DNA of 64,000 bases, taken from assembly GCA_033980235.1 (NCBI GenBank), contig CM067075.1, positions 18,798,844 through 18,862,843 of the forward strand, written 5' to 3'. Position 1 is the first letter of the stretch; each line of letters starts with the position of its first letter. The position numbers and the translations under genes were made by a program. This DNA comes from Diadema setosum (taxonomy: Eukaryota > Echinodermata > Echinoidea > Diadematoida > Diadematidae). This document shows, one piece after another, positions 33,815 to 45,772 of this stretch. Under the pieces are notes generated by a model. The model worked only from the letters and a program-made list of their open reading frames with translations. It was not told the origin of the DNA and searched no databases.

Positions 33815-33854
<40 letters not shown>
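33781..33854. repeat. (TA)n microsatellite
   Basis: An almost pure TA run with two C interruptions. Confidence 0.9.
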
Positions 33855-33857
<3 letters not shown>

Positions 33858-33866
33858 TATAATGGT

Positions 33867-34030
33867 ATTATGATTTTGCACTCATGAAGATAGCGCAAAT
33901 TTTAAGCTAACAACCGTGCGTGTTGGTTGCTAGCTCAAACTCTAAGCTATTATGATTTTGCACTCATGAAGATAGCGCAAATTTTAAGCTAACAACCGTG
34001 CGTGTTGGTTGCTAGCTCAAACTCTAAGCT
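33867..34030. repeat. 82-bp tandem duplication
   Basis: Two adjacent copies (33867-33948, 33949-34030), identical by eye. Each contains an imperfect inverted repeat, GCTAACAACC...GGTTGCTAGC. Confidence 0.85.
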
Positions 34031-34207
34031 GACAACCAGGCGCGTTTCTTTGTTATTATTATTATTTTTCTGTGCTGAGCTTCAAATACAAATATCACTG
34101 TTACCCTGAGGAAGATCCGTGCAAGGGTCGAAAATTTGGTTTACAAATAAATGAAGTTGGATTCTAATGCATTATGTCAACTTGTTTGTCTTCATCGTCT
34201 ATATACA

Positions 34208-34208
<1 letters not shown>

Positions 34209-34248
<40 letters not shown>
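34209..34248. repeat. (TA)n microsatellite
   Basis: An uninterrupted TA dinucleotide run. Confidence 0.9.
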
Positions 34249-34250
<2 letters not shown>

Positions 34251-34263
34251 CTTGTATATATAC

Positions 34264-35700
34264 ATATATATAAAATCATATACTTTGTGAACATCGTTAT
34301 TTGGACGAGCTACCTGGGATCACAGCAATTTCCAGGTGGGCTATCGTTATGATAAGGAATAAAAAAAAAAGAAATCGGGTCTGCAAAGTTACGTTATCAG
34401 GTATGCCTATATCGCTATAATGTCCGACCTTATCATAATGGGGCTCCACTGCATATACAAGTTTGATCCAGTAAGTTTCATAAGATATTACCAGTATTTT
34501 CTTAACTTGTCATAAGATTTTTTCTTTTAAATTTACCATTGCCGTAGACCACATTTTTCATAAAGTGGCCTGAAATTCTTGTATCAAATATTATATCCAA
34601 ATTATTGATCAAATAATTTGATCAACAATTTGGAGTGTATGTCAGCACCAAATAGCGTAATTTAGCACACCTAACCTTGACCCTTGACCATATGACCCAA
34701 AACTTTCCAAGAGAATCATTGTCGGGAAATACATGACTGTACATGTATCTAGTAAAGAGTCTATCTCACTGGAGGAGACTTGTGGCGACTGGAGTCCCAA
34801 CGATTCGTGTGACCAGAAAGACCAAAACAAAACAAAACAAAAAATGGTTTGCGCTAGAGATCAAGAAGGCGACTCCTGGGGGACGTTCAAGCGTCTCCAG
34901 ACAAGATAACTTCTTTGTAAGGAAGTCGAGGGGATGTCGAGGATGTCGACGCGATGGATCGACAGTCCTGGCGACTTCTCCGAGCCGTCTCGGAGAAAAT
35001 TGGTCTCCGCAATACCCTAAAATGAGGGGGGGGGGGTGCAAAATCTGCTCTTCTCCCCCTCCCGCCCCCCACTTTTGGTGATTTTTCAGCTGTCTTCCTC
35101 CCCCCTCCTCTCACGCTGAGGTTTTAGGACTTTCTGCTCTCGTGTTTTGCACTCGATCTGACACCACTTAAAAAGCATCTTTATATCGGACGTACCATAA
35201 GGAGTGGGAATGCCAAATGCTGTGCTGCACGCCATGAAAAGTTCCCCCCCCCCCCATATAGCCACTACACAGAAATTAGCCTTTTTTAAAGACTCTATTC
35301 AGATAATGCACCACATTTATGTTATTTATAGAAAAACATCTGGTTTGCATTCATAGTGCAATCATACATTCATAATGCAGCGTGCAAATTAGAGATCAAT
35401 GCCAAGTAACATGATTTAATATGAAGGTCAAAAAGTGCTTATTAATGTGATCATGCAATTACCCATTTCTTTGTCCAATGTGATAATTTTCAGCATGGCT
35501 TTTTGGTGTGGTATTGTTGGATGCTTTAATAGGCTTTTTTTTTTTTTTTTTTTGCTGTTTCCTTTTGCAAAACAAAGAACAGGACAAAAGATAATACAAA
35601 TGTAGAATAAGTAAACTTGAAAAAAAAAAAATGGCAGAAACCCATGCCTGAAAAAACAAAAATGCGCATACATGTATATTCATACTTACAGCAATTCCAA
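34264..35700. other. intergenic sequence
   Basis: Contains homopolymer runs (G at 35027-35036, C at 35246-35256, T at 35537-35553). Short ORFs here have no recognisable family. Confidence 0.35.
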
Positions 35701-36217
35701 AACTAGAAAAGCACTCTGAGAGCGCAGACCTCCGCCAAGCATGCAGCTGATTTTCCTTCACTGAACTTGTTCTTCGATAGAGATATCAGTGATTTCCACC
35801 CATACGTACTTATAGCATTGTGTGCTGACCGATTTCCCAATATAGAAGCCTTTCTTACGTCATAAACCCTCAGCTGCAAGGCGGGCCTTGCCCTAGCAGA
35901 AACCAAAAGGCAGAAAGAAACTAGAGCACGCACTTAAGTGCGCACATGCAAACTTCAAATATGCGCAGCCAGAACTCCCAAATTCAATGACCCTACCTAC
36001 CAAAATATTAAAAAACCTTCATAAATTCCCCAAATATTCTCGGATCACAACCAAAAGTTAATTGTTCGTTGCTTGTGTCATTCTAAACCTTTCCTGCAAG
36101 TTTCATCCAAATCCGTTAACTACTTTTTGAGTTATTGTGCACACGGACAAACAAACAAACTAACGAACACACAATCCAACGGTAACGAAAACATAACCTC
36201 CTCCCTTGGCGGAGGTA
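35701..36217. mobile_element. modular short element with GGCGGAGGTA ends
   Basis: Starts AACTAGAAAAG, then GACCTCCGCCAAG (35727-35739), and ends with the inverse CTTGGCGGAGGT (36205-36216). Before the right end is an ACAAACAAACAAAC-type tract. Ends and layout parallel the longer element at 48101-49128. Confidence 0.6.
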
Positions 36218-36541
36218 CAGGTAATAATGAATGTATGATAAAGAAAGTCTATGTGTTGATTCACCTTGAATTACCTAATACAGTAGTCATATCAAATTTC
36301 ATCTTCTTTCATTTTAAGATCAAGTTTAAACAATTAGCTAGTACTATAAGCAACTCATTACTTGTGGTAGACCTGTTGTACATCTTGTATTTCTTTTTTT
36401 TTTCCACACAAATGAATAGAACATACAATGTACATGGCCTCGCCTTAAATCATACCCCGTTTCATATTTTGTAAAGCTGAGGTAATATATGATTATAATA
36501 TACTCAGTAACATGGAGTGCTCTCTCCACTTAATTCCCAAA

Positions 36542-36861
36542 TAAAAATGTGGATAATGTGGATTCAGCGAATGCAGAAATATTAGAACAGTGAAGTGTGG
36601 CCACTTATTTAAATGAAGTAACATTGAGTGTTCTCCACTTAAAGCGAAATATATCCCACATCCTGTTCATGCGTCACGTCAGGAACTCATGTAGTCTTTT
36701 ATCCAGAGATGGCAGTCCTGAAACTTTAAAAATCAATAACTTTGGAACGGACGGTTCAGTTTTCCTCAAATTTCACTGATGCATTCCACCAACATGGCTG
36801 CATTCACTCAATCCAAATATATACACAATGAATTTGGGTTTCATTCCCTTTTAATACATAT
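36542..36861. mobile_element. miniature element copy (GTGGATT family), short
   Basis: The ends match the inverted arms of the elements at 45207-45772 and 57321-57882: GTGGATTCAGCGAATGCAG on the left and CTGCATTCACTCAATCC on the right. It is internally shortened. Confidence 0.55.
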
Positions 36862-37207
36862 TGTACTTGCAAATCCATCAGTTGTCTACATCGCCCATTA
36901 AACCTTGTACCTTGTAGTACATGTAGTTATCCCCGAAGACCTCCGCTAGGAAGGGTAGCTCAGGGCTGAAACAACATGAAAACAACATGAAGTAAGGGAT
37001 CACACATATTATGTCAACATGTGAAGGAACATACTGCGCACAGAATTACCTCACGATATCCGGAATACATGTACTTTACTGTACATTGATTGGTTCTTTG
37101 GATTTACAGTGTATACCATCATCTGCTTGCCATGGCACTCCTTGCAGCTACATGCCTTGTCTCCTGCCCCAGCATAGCTTCATGTGTTGGCTGCTAAAGT
37201 GATTACC

Positions 37208-37674
37208 CAGGGTTCCCACAGAAATTTGAAAACAGAATTCCATGACTTTTCCATGATTAAATTGCTGCTTTCCATGACTTCCTTTCTGGCACGGTTTCCA
37301 AAAGCAGACACGTTATGATGGAATCCACCTCCCCTCACAGCTATCCGTTCCATCCACTATCTTACTCATGACATGTACATCTGTTATCATTAGTATATGT
37401 CCCGGGAGTGATATGTAGAATTTGAGATGTCACAAAACTGGGAAAAATGGAAATCATGAACACCAATTACAATAGCAGAGTATGATCACGGAACTATGAG
37501 AGTTGCGAGACACGACAAACTTGAAAGCTGCCATAGCCAAGAGGTAAATGCAATTCCATGACTTTTCCATGACTTTTCACAAATTTTCCAAATTCCTTGA
37601 CTTTTCTCTGACTTTCCATGACCACAAATTTTTTCCAGGATCTTCCAGGATTTTCCATGACTGTGGGAACCCTG
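37208..37674. mobile_element. inverted-repeat element built of CCATGACTTTT motifs
   Basis: The ends are perfect 14-bp inverted repeats, CAGGGTTCCCACAG and CTGTGGGAACCCTG. The interior has many CCATGACTTTTCC-like motifs next to both ends. CAGGG-type ends recall hAT elements, but I find no clear 8-bp target duplication. Confidence 0.7.
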
Positions 37675-37840
37675 TTTCCCCATTTAGTGCCCAGTATTAC
37701 TTCCTACCAGGGTCTGTGTACTTTTTTTTTCTTCCCATAAGAAAGCACCACAACTTGATGACAGGTGCCATGTTAAGGAAGGCTGGGTATCTTCAGCTGT
37801 CAGTCTTCCTGGAAGTAGACTCCTTTGTGTAGTGTCTAGG

Positions 37841-38032
37841 TACAGTGCACTCCCTTTGTAACAAACAGGGTAATAACAAAAATCTCGTTATAACAAAGCA
37901 CAAATTCAGGTCCCGAAATTGTCTATATATCATTATAAATATACTTTCGGCTATAACGAAATTTTTATACAAAAGGAAACTGCTGAACTGAAAAGGACTT
38001 TGTTATATAAAATGGGAGTCACCTGTAGTGAA
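37841..38032. mobile_element. short pogo-like miniature element
   Basis: About 190 bp with inverted ends TACAGTGCACTCCC and TACAGGTGACTCCC, and ATAACAAAG/ATAACGAA motifs inside, like non-autonomous pogo/Tigger derivatives. Confidence 0.5.
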
Positions 38033-38610
38033 TTCTAGTCCCTGGTGGACATACAATGTAAATCATGGTTCCTTTTCCTCACATTCCTTTACCTTGAAGA
38101 CATTTCATTACGTCAAAATTACATTAGATATCTTGCATTCAGTATCATCTTACAATGTCAAGCCCTCATCGTTGCAAATGTACACAAAAATGTTTTGCAA
38201 ATTCAGAGGTAGTAGAGAGAGACATCTATGTGTCACATGCAGTCAACTGTCGTTTTTGACAGGATGGAGGACGGAGGAATGTACACATCCGACTTGGGTA
38301 ACATTTTACTTTTCCCTGCCCAAAGAAATAACAAACATAAGGCTATAAATGCCAATTAAAACCTTTGTTATTTACGACTTGGTTGATTATTTGACACTTC
38401 CACCGTCAACTTACAGAGCTGACTGCAGTATACGCTGCCACGTGGATCCGAATATAATGCCCATGAATATTGCAATTATTGTTTTCTTCGGCGCAACAAA
38501 CACCAAGTTTCACATGAAAACTTCTACAAAAATGACATAAAAAGAAAATTTGATATAGGTATATCAAAAACTATGATAAGTACTATTAAGAAGAAAAAAA
38601 GACATTGAAC

Positions 38611-39080
38611 CTAGAACCCACACTCCTGCGCTATTTTTCTCCAGAGCAGATTGACTTCATGGACATCACATGACCAGAGAAGGCTTACAGCCTCCCAACC
38701 TTTGACCTGTGTGCTCAGTAGGTAGTCATTCTGTGGCTGCAGCGAGAATGTGTACAAGCCTAGCACAAGGGACTGTACAAGGCGCCCTGCCACGCAATAG
38801 TAGATTACCCCATACTCTTCTTCACTAAGGCACTGCTTGCTTAGATAGCCTGCAAGGAGCAGACCGCCACTCTCAAGCGGTCTGCGCTCTAGATTGGAGC
38901 ACTGCATGATGTACATCATTGCTATGGCCACATCATAGACAGTTGACGAGTACATCATATCATCAAAGTCAAGGATGCCTACGACATCTTTGTCCTTGGC
39001 ATCTGAACACTGATGGGATGACAATGACTTCTCCTCCTTCACCAAGATGTTATAATCATTGAAGTCTCCATGAATCAATC
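38611..39080 (-). CDS. HYKK: HYKK exon 4 (terminal)
   Basis: Acceptor CAATGTACAG|GATTG. It completes a Gly codon and encodes the catalytic HGDFNDYN and DFDDM motifs, then runs 156 codons to the stop at 38611. Confidence 0.9.
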
Positions 39081-42000
39081 CTGTACATTGTAAGAAGGTC
39101 AGAGAAAACGATGTTTTTATCATCTATACATGAATATAGATACAGTGAAACTTAAAACCCTACATAAGCTGGATTATTTTTAAGTCATTATGGGCGTGGG
39201 GGGTTAACATGCATAATTGGCACTGCTTGCACAAAAAGGAGACATATTTTTGTACTGATAACTGATATTTGCGACATAAGGTTTAGATATTTTGTTCTTT
39301 ATTCTTTGTTGTCTTTCTTTGTTATAATATCCAATTTCCTTCTTCTTGTTTTAAAATGGTGGTTGGGTCTACAGTGAATATGAGATGTACTCAGTGGAAT
39401 CAATATTGATTTATGGAAACAAGCAGGACATATGAGTATTGTGAATTAAGTGGATCAGTTATTAAGTATGATAGTTAATCTGAGGTATTCACAGTGTTTT
39501 CAAGTAAAATTCATAAATTAGACTTATCAACAATTAAGTTTTTAATGACCAAATATGATTATGTGTTGCTTGAAAGTTGATTGTTTGCAAAACAATGTTT
39601 TTTTTTTTCTAGGTATGACATCACACATGAACCTAAAACATAACTTTTCAACCCATGAAACCATAGGACCTGTGGTTTAACGCTATACACCCCCTTTTTA
39701 TTACTGGGCACATACCAGATACCATCAATGCTAACATTTGTAAAGAGAGAATAAAACATATCTTTTCATTTGAGCCCTTTTCTTTCATTATATTATTGTC
39801 AACACATTATCATGAAGCACTTCTATATTGCTACATCTACGGCAGATCCTTCTACTGGCAACAAATATGAGACTAATGTGACTGTTTTCACCTGAAATTG
39901 ACGTATTTTCTTCTATTTATACTGTAGTTTTATCAAATCAAATCAAATCACATTTACCTGGTACACACAATTGGCAACAATTTGAAAAGTGATAAGAGAA
40001 ACATTTGAGGAAAATCATACACATGCATGTACCAACTTTCAACCACCTATGAAGACACCAGGAAAAATTGGCATAAATTTTTGCAATTTCCTTCCATAAT
40101 CTGGTGCAGATTTAACAAATTTAACTACAATGTAGTTCCATGTCATCTTTCTACAATAAAAAATGGGCAGTCAAAGTTCAGAGCTGCCAGTCTTATGTAA
40201 CAAGGACAGTGAGATAATTTTTGGATCAAAGCTGCCGCATGACTTACAGGATAAAGATGCCATACCAGCATGGTCCCTACTGGAATAATCATTACTGCTA
40301 CTGAAAAACATACCATCACTATCTCAAAGCTACAGTATCTTAACTGATCCATTTTAGGTTTCTATGATACCTTTGGGGAGCTTGTCCTCTTGGCTCAAGA
40401 CCTTCTCCCTGAATGCTTGGACGACCTCTTTCACAAGTTCTTTATGTTTATCATCCTGGATCACATGAACATACTCTTCAACACGAGGCAAGTTCTTCAG
40501 ACACCAATCATATTCTCCAGCACGTAAGGCAAACTCATTTGGGTCACCATCATATTTCTACAGGCAAAAGGAAAAGGTAGCAATTCCTTCAGAACTTAAA
40601 TTTTAATACAATGTCATTTCCATAGTCTTGTTTGGGTATGTTCTCCCCTCCCCACTTGAAACTCCCCCAAAAAGAAATAAGAATAAAACAATGCTGCTGA
40701 TTTAAATGTTTGGACAGAAATAATAAATGCAAATGGGTAGAATTAGATAAACCTGGAAAAAAAAATATTGGACCATGTGAATGCACATAGCATTTGGTGG
40801 GCATCTCAAAATATTGACTTGATCATAACTTTTAAGGGGCTTAACCCTAACTAGGCCGGGGGGGGGCCTCCGAGGCCCCCCCCCCCCCCTCGACGTTCCG
40901 CGCGATGTATCGCTAACGCGAAAAGCTATCACCGTGACGTTATATGACTTTCTTCTTTCGAGTCTCCCGCATCTTTTGACACCAAATTTGCGATGCCCAG
41001 GCGCGGGGTTCCGAAGTTGCGCATAAATATGTATGTGCATGTCAGACCAAAAATTGCTCAAATACGTGAATTCGTGTACAATTTCAATGCAAACTGTGCT
41101 TACAGGCAAATTTCATAAAAGCACGATTATTTTTGGGTTTTATTGATTAAAAGCAATTAATAACATATTTTCTTGTTCGAAACAATGTCGCGGACAAGTT
41201 TCATCGAAAAAACAATGAAAAACAAAGTTGAAAAAACAAAGAAATACATAAGAAATTCAAAAACAATAAAATACTTAAGAAATTTTATGTGATGGCACAA
41301 TTTTTTTCTCTTATATTTGCTCAGGACACTAAAAAGAATATTTACACAAAAATGTGCCTATTTTGAGCTTTATTTAGTGATTTATACCAAATTGTCTGAT
41401 TTCATGCATCACTATGCATAAATTAGCATGATTTAGCATAAATGATAATTTTTTCAAAATTTAACTTCGTTGTACTTTAGATTACGTCATAGGCAATGTG
41501 TGTGCCAATTTTCGTCGCGATCGTGCGGTCGACGGCCGAGATCTGGAGGAGGGGCCTGGGAGCCCCCCCCCCCCCCCCCCCCCCGGCTCTATGATCTACC
41601 TAAATAGCCCGGCCTAGTTAGGGTTAAGTAGCATATGAATTTTTTTACAGAACAGACCCATGATATCAATTCCAGGTGATTTCATTCTCAGAACCATCAG
41701 CTGATGCCATGTACAAATGCATTGCAAAATCTCTCTCTTTCCATCTTCTGTATGTAAACACATGGGGAAATCCAAAATAAAAAACTCACTTACAAGGAGG
41801 TATACTGCTTAAATATCATACATGTAGTGAATTTGGCATTCCTGATTTTCCATTAGAGTATTTAGCCGATATCATTTAGTATGTTCACAATGAGGTACAA
41901 GTTATAACTTGATAAACATGATAACATGATTACCAGGTTCACTTGTATCTATAGTCTTTCTCACAATGGTATCTGGGAAGCTTTGTGTATTGGAAAAGCC

Positions 42001-42196
42001 ACAATCTTGGCACACAACCACATCTCATTTCACTTTTTGCATGTTTTGAACAGCTGGTTGAAAATAATCAGAACAAATGACACAGAAAAAGAGATCTCAA
42101 TCTCTCCTGCCCTCCATCCAATGTGCATACAAAGTACAATATCATATCCAATGCAATCACAGCCCTTTCTTTCAAGACAATGAATACATAATAATG

Positions 42197-42252
<56 letters not shown>

Positions 42253-43338
42253 TACAGCAACGCTCCAAATGCACATTAATTTGTGTTGTGCTGTTGCCCA
42301 TGCATACTGACTACTGTATTTCACCAAAGAACTTGAAGCTCCTTGATTTCACCAACCTGAAAGGCAGAAGAAATCTCGCCGAGCAATTGGCCTGCTTCAT
42401 AACACATCTTCCCTGTGAGCAAGGATGTACTCCCTATGAACTGGCCAGGAAGATAATTCATGAGCCGTGTCAGGAACATGCCTGTTTCTTCCTTACCTGT
42501 ATCTAGAACAACAACAGAAGGCAACTTAATGATACAGAAATGTTTTTCAATTAAAGTAAAGACAACAAGTCTGCATCTCTTTAATATTTTCCTTGTCTGC
42601 CATGGAAATGCAAAAAGTTATCTTGACATAAAATAATTGCTGTCAGTGTCCCACTTGAGACTTACCTCCCCCCCCCCCCCGATATGCCATGTAGAGTGTA
42701 ATGATAAACTAGTAAGCTTGAAGTGAAAGGATGAGCCAAGAGGCTGTACAATAGATGTAGAATACAGAATTGACATTATGTACAACATTGCTTTGAAAGC
42801 AGAATCTGTCTAAATTCAATCACAAGACAGTTGAATCTTTCAAGAGTATCTTGGTCACTTTCGCTGGCTTATCTTGATACAATGTACAAAGAAATTCACA
42901 CACACATTTGTCAACTCCCTTTATTGGCAAAAACAGGGAAATTATCACGGACTCGGCACAAACCTTCATGCTTTTGCTCAGATTACCTTTGTGCCTGAAG
43001 GACAGCTCTTCCAGTGTTATGTGTTTTCCTCTGAAGTTTGTAAGTGGAAAGGAGCAAGGTATACCTGCCTTCCTCAAAGTCAGCAGGACCTCGTTGATTT
43101 GTTTGTGCAATATGAACAGCTTGGAATCTTCTGAGTTTGTAAGTTTCAAAACAAACTTCTCTCGTGGCTGATGATGATGATTGAGGGCATCATTGTTCTG
43201 TGGGCACCGGGCTTCAATGAGGAGATTCTGGTTGTCATAGCTAGTGAACTCTTGTAGGCACACAGCATCCTCCAGGCCATAGAGCTTCTGAGTGAGATGA
43301 ACTCCTTGCTCAAAGGACAGGTTTGGTCTTACAGCCAT
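38611..43338 (-). CDS. HYKK: hydroxylysine kinase (HYKK), four exons
   Basis: Exons in transcript order: 43338-42987, 42502-42357, 40557-40371, 39080-38611. Splice phases 1, 0 and 1 all match and give 384 residues, close to the vertebrate enzyme. HYKK phosphorylates 5-hydroxy-L-lysine, using GTP, in lysine and collagen breakdown. Motifs fit its aminoglycoside-phosphotransferase fold: SYDNQN near 33-38, FVLKLTN with nucleotide-binding Lys65, MNYLPGQ in exon 2, the catalytic loop LIHGDFNDYNILV with Asp234 and Asn239, and metal-binding GILDFDDM with Asp266. RLVQSLVLGLYTF follows in the C-terminal helices. ATG 43338 opens a family-like N terminus. All key residues are present. Two transposable elements lie in intron 2 and just upstream. 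Confidence 0.92.
39081..40370. other. HYKK intron 3
   Basis: AT-rich. Contains T(9)+ near 39599 and a short TCAAATCAAATCAAATCA run (39934-39951). No transposon with clear ends seen. Confidence 0.5.
40371..40557 (-). CDS. HYKK: HYKK exon 3
   Basis: Acceptor TTGCCTGTAG|AAATATG and donor CCCCAAAG|GTATCA; 187 bp, phase 0 in and 1 out. It encodes YDWCLKNLPRVEEYV, as in family members just before the catalytic loop. Confidence 0.85.
40841..41627. mobile_element. piggyBac-like non-autonomous element (MITE), copy 2, in HYKK intron 2
   Basis: 779 bp (40845-41623) between TTAA sites (40841-40844 and 41624-41627). Ends are perfect 16-bp inverted repeats, CCCTAACTAGGCCGGG. GC palindromes follow at both ends (left GGCCTCCGAGGCC flanked by G and C runs). 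The interior aligns with copy 1 throughout (TCGACGTT near the left, AAACAAAGAAATACATAAG in the middle, GGCCGAGATCT near the right). Subterminal hairpins differ between copies but stay self-complementary. Confidence 0.85.
42200..42250. repeat. (TA)n microsatellite in HYKK intron 2
   Basis: A pure TA run of about 50 bp, about 105 bp downstream of exon 2 in transcript direction. Confidence 0.9.
42357..42502 (-). CDS. HYKK: HYKK exon 2
   Basis: Acceptor TTGTTCTAG|ATACAG and donor TTTCAG|GTTGGT; 146 bp, phase 1 in and 0 out. It encodes GMFLTRLMNYLPGQ and LLGEISSAFQ, the hinge and start of the C-lobe. Confidence 0.85.
42987..43338 (-). CDS. HYKK: HYKK exon 1
   Basis: From ATG 43338 to donor CACAAAG|GTAATC at 42987. 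It encodes the N-lobe with the nucleotide-binding Lys in FVLKLTN. Leaves in phase 1. Reading past the donor gives an unrelated tail, which supports splicing here. Confidence 0.85.
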
Positions 43339-43428
43339 GAGGTTTGATTGAGATGGAAGTGTGACTTTCAGTCTTCAGATCAAGTTAGTGACTGCACTGG
43401 GAACAGGGAAAAATTACATCAAACTTGT

Positions 43429-44518
43429 TAGTCCATGGGCCAGGCCAGATATTGGCACCATCTGAGGTGGCAAAACCTTTTTGGTGTCATTTTGTTTGTC
43501 GGGCATAGATATGCTTATCAAGCCATGATAGCATTTCCAAATGAGTAGCTTAGTCATAGTAAATGAATTTTTAACCAATGTGGTCTCGTTGTTATATCCC
43601 TATACTTCTGAATCGAAACTGACCGCTATACAAAGAAGAGCACTGTCTTCTGTATGTTCCATAGAGCTGTAAAATGCAGCCCTGTGGTATGTTCACAGGT
43701 GTTCTGATGTAAACGCGGTGCGCTTAGTCTTTATTCAAGGCAGCGAAGGGAATATCCAAAGGTTATGATGTCCACAGCGCTTAGTCTTTATTCTAGACGG
43801 CGAAGGGAATATCCAAAGCGTATGATACAGTGTCTATCCTTTTATCTAAAAAAAAAAAAAACAACAACAAAAGCAATTCCTCGTGAATTTTACCGTATCT
43901 TTCAATTATTTATCATTTTCCAGCGAAAACGCTACGGTGAAAACGCTGATACCACGCCAATGTCGCTTTATTTCCCTCCAACAATATAAGATAATGCAAA
44001 AACAATGTACCGGTACACTACGATACATTATAATGAATGATATCGTAAATGAACAGAGTGATTTTTGTTCAAAACTGATGTATTTGTTGATAGGGTAGTA
44101 TAAAAACAGTATAGATAATCCCTTTTATGAGGAACTTTAAATATGGTAACGGTACATTGGTCTAGATAAAGACTAAGCGCACCGCGTGACAGCTGTGGAC
44201 ATCATAACCCTTTGGATATTCCCTTCGCTGCCTTGAATAAAGACTAAGCGCACCGCGTTTACAACAGAACACCTGTGGACATACAGGAGGCAGTGCTCTT
44301 CTTTGTATAGCGGTTTAGTTTCGATTCAGAAGTATAGGGATATAAAAACGAGACCAAATTGGTTAAAAATTCATTTATTATGACTAAGCTACTCATTTGG
44401 AAATGCTATCATAGCTTGATAAGCATATCTATGCCCGACAAACAAACTGACACCAAAAAGGTTGTGCCACCTCAGATGGTACCAACAACCCATTTTTCCG
44501 GTCTTGGCCCATGGACTA
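43429..44518. mobile_element. complete long inverted-repeat element upstream of HYKK
   Basis: 1090 bp with arms of about 350 bp. Ends read TAGTCCATGGGCC and GGCCCATGGACTA. The inner arms hold two direct GCGCTTAGTCTTTATTC motifs each. The outermost TA may be the duplicated target. The left arm has a 30-bp internal duplication near 43660-43695. The centre (about 380 bp) has no ORF of note. Its proximal end is 90 bp from the HYKK ATG, so it lies in the gene's promoter or 5' leader. Another copy is split at 1828-8824. Confidence 0.85.
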
Positions 44519-45206
44519 TGTGTAGTAAAATAACCATAATCCCTCAAGTTCCAGGAAATAATTTCCTCCCTCAAGGTGGGGCAAGTGAGTTTTGGAGAGC
44601 AATTAATCCTCATCAACAGTAGTTTACTACATAGCTATTGTCAACCAACATTTCCTGTGCAGCTGTACTTAAAAATTCCATCTACAAGAATCTGTTTGTA
44701 ATAGAGTCATTCTAGATCTGACACGGCAATCACAGGTCTGAGACCTACAAAGGATCTTCACCTGTGCGAGTCAAAAAGCTACAGTTATGCAGAGCAAAAA
44801 TCATCTATTACTTATTAAAGTAAAGTGACATCTCTAAATTGCTATAAATTTGTAATTTCTGTTGATTTTTGTCGACAATCACAGAAAACATTGGAAGAAC
44901 AGCGTATATCTGTTCTGGCTAAACACTGGCACTGTAGAGTAAGAGATCACAGTGTATGTCACTTGGCTGAAGAACCCTTTGTATATTTGTGTGTGTGCCT
45001 TCAATAACCTATCTCACACTGACCCACTGTTTTTCACACCAAGGAAAAGAAAAATTTGTGTTTTTTTTTCCTCCTGTAATTCTATGCAGTCAACCGTCCT
45101 TTAGTCCACTTAACATGAGTCAAATAATTGCATACAATAGTCTAAGGTCTTTTCAAGTTCTCTTAACATTCTATAGATTTTAATCCCTCATATGTCGAGT
45201 TTTCTC
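44519..45206. other. intergenic sequence
   Basis: No gene or clear repeat recognised. Confidence 0.35.
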
Positions 45207-45772
45207 TTAAAGGGAAAGTAAACCCAAAGAGCAATGTGGATTGAGTGAAAGCAGTAATATTAATATAGCACATCAATGAAAATTTGAGGAAAATCGGGGA
45301 ATCGATGCAAAAGTTATGAATTTTTAAAGTTTTGGTGTTGCAACTGCTGGGTAAGGAGACTACTAGAGGTTATGACGTATGAGTGGACTACAATATAAAG
45401 AAAATAAAAAGGGAATTCAATGAAAATTCATTTTTCATGAAAATTACATATTCCATCAACTTGATACTGACATATGTTAGGGGTAGCACTTATTTCCCCT
45501 GCTTTCTGAAAGCGGTTAGTCAAGAACTCTTTCATTTTGCTAGAAAAGTGAATTTTTGTGGAATTCCTTTTATATTTCCTTTATATTGTGGTCCTCTCAT
45601 ACGTCATAACCTCTAGTAGTCTCCTCATCCAGCGGTTCCAACACCAAAACTTTAAAAATTCATAACTTTTGCATCGATTGTCCGATTTTCCTCAAACTTT
45701 CACTGATGTGTTCTACTAATGTTACTGCTTTTACTCAATCCACATTGCTCTTTGGGTTTGTCTTCCCTTTAA
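45207..45772. mobile_element. TTAA-ended palindromic miniature element
   Basis: About 560 bp with long inverted arms (about 220 bp). Left end TTAAAGGGAAAGTAAACCC, right end read inward TTAAAGGGAAGACAAACCC. Conserved inner motifs include GCAAAAGTTATGAATTTTT and GGAGACTACTAGAGG. Related copies lie at 36542-36861 and 57321-57882. Confidence 0.8.

Noticed and set aside
34106..34148. Hammerhead-ribozyme-like core (CTGAGGA, stem GATCC/GGGTC, GAAA, stem ATTTG/CAAAT), as in Penelope-like elements
   Set aside because: An extra A follows the first core box, the expected A-U pair next to the cleavage site is missing, and no stem I is visible. At best a decayed relic.
34167..34352. ORF with poly Ile-Tyr
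   Set aside because: Translation of a (TA)n microsatellite.
44359..44622. 87-codon ORF beginning MVKNSFIMTK
   Set aside because: It lies in the right arm of the inverted-repeat element; similar ORFs occur in the other copy's arms by homology.
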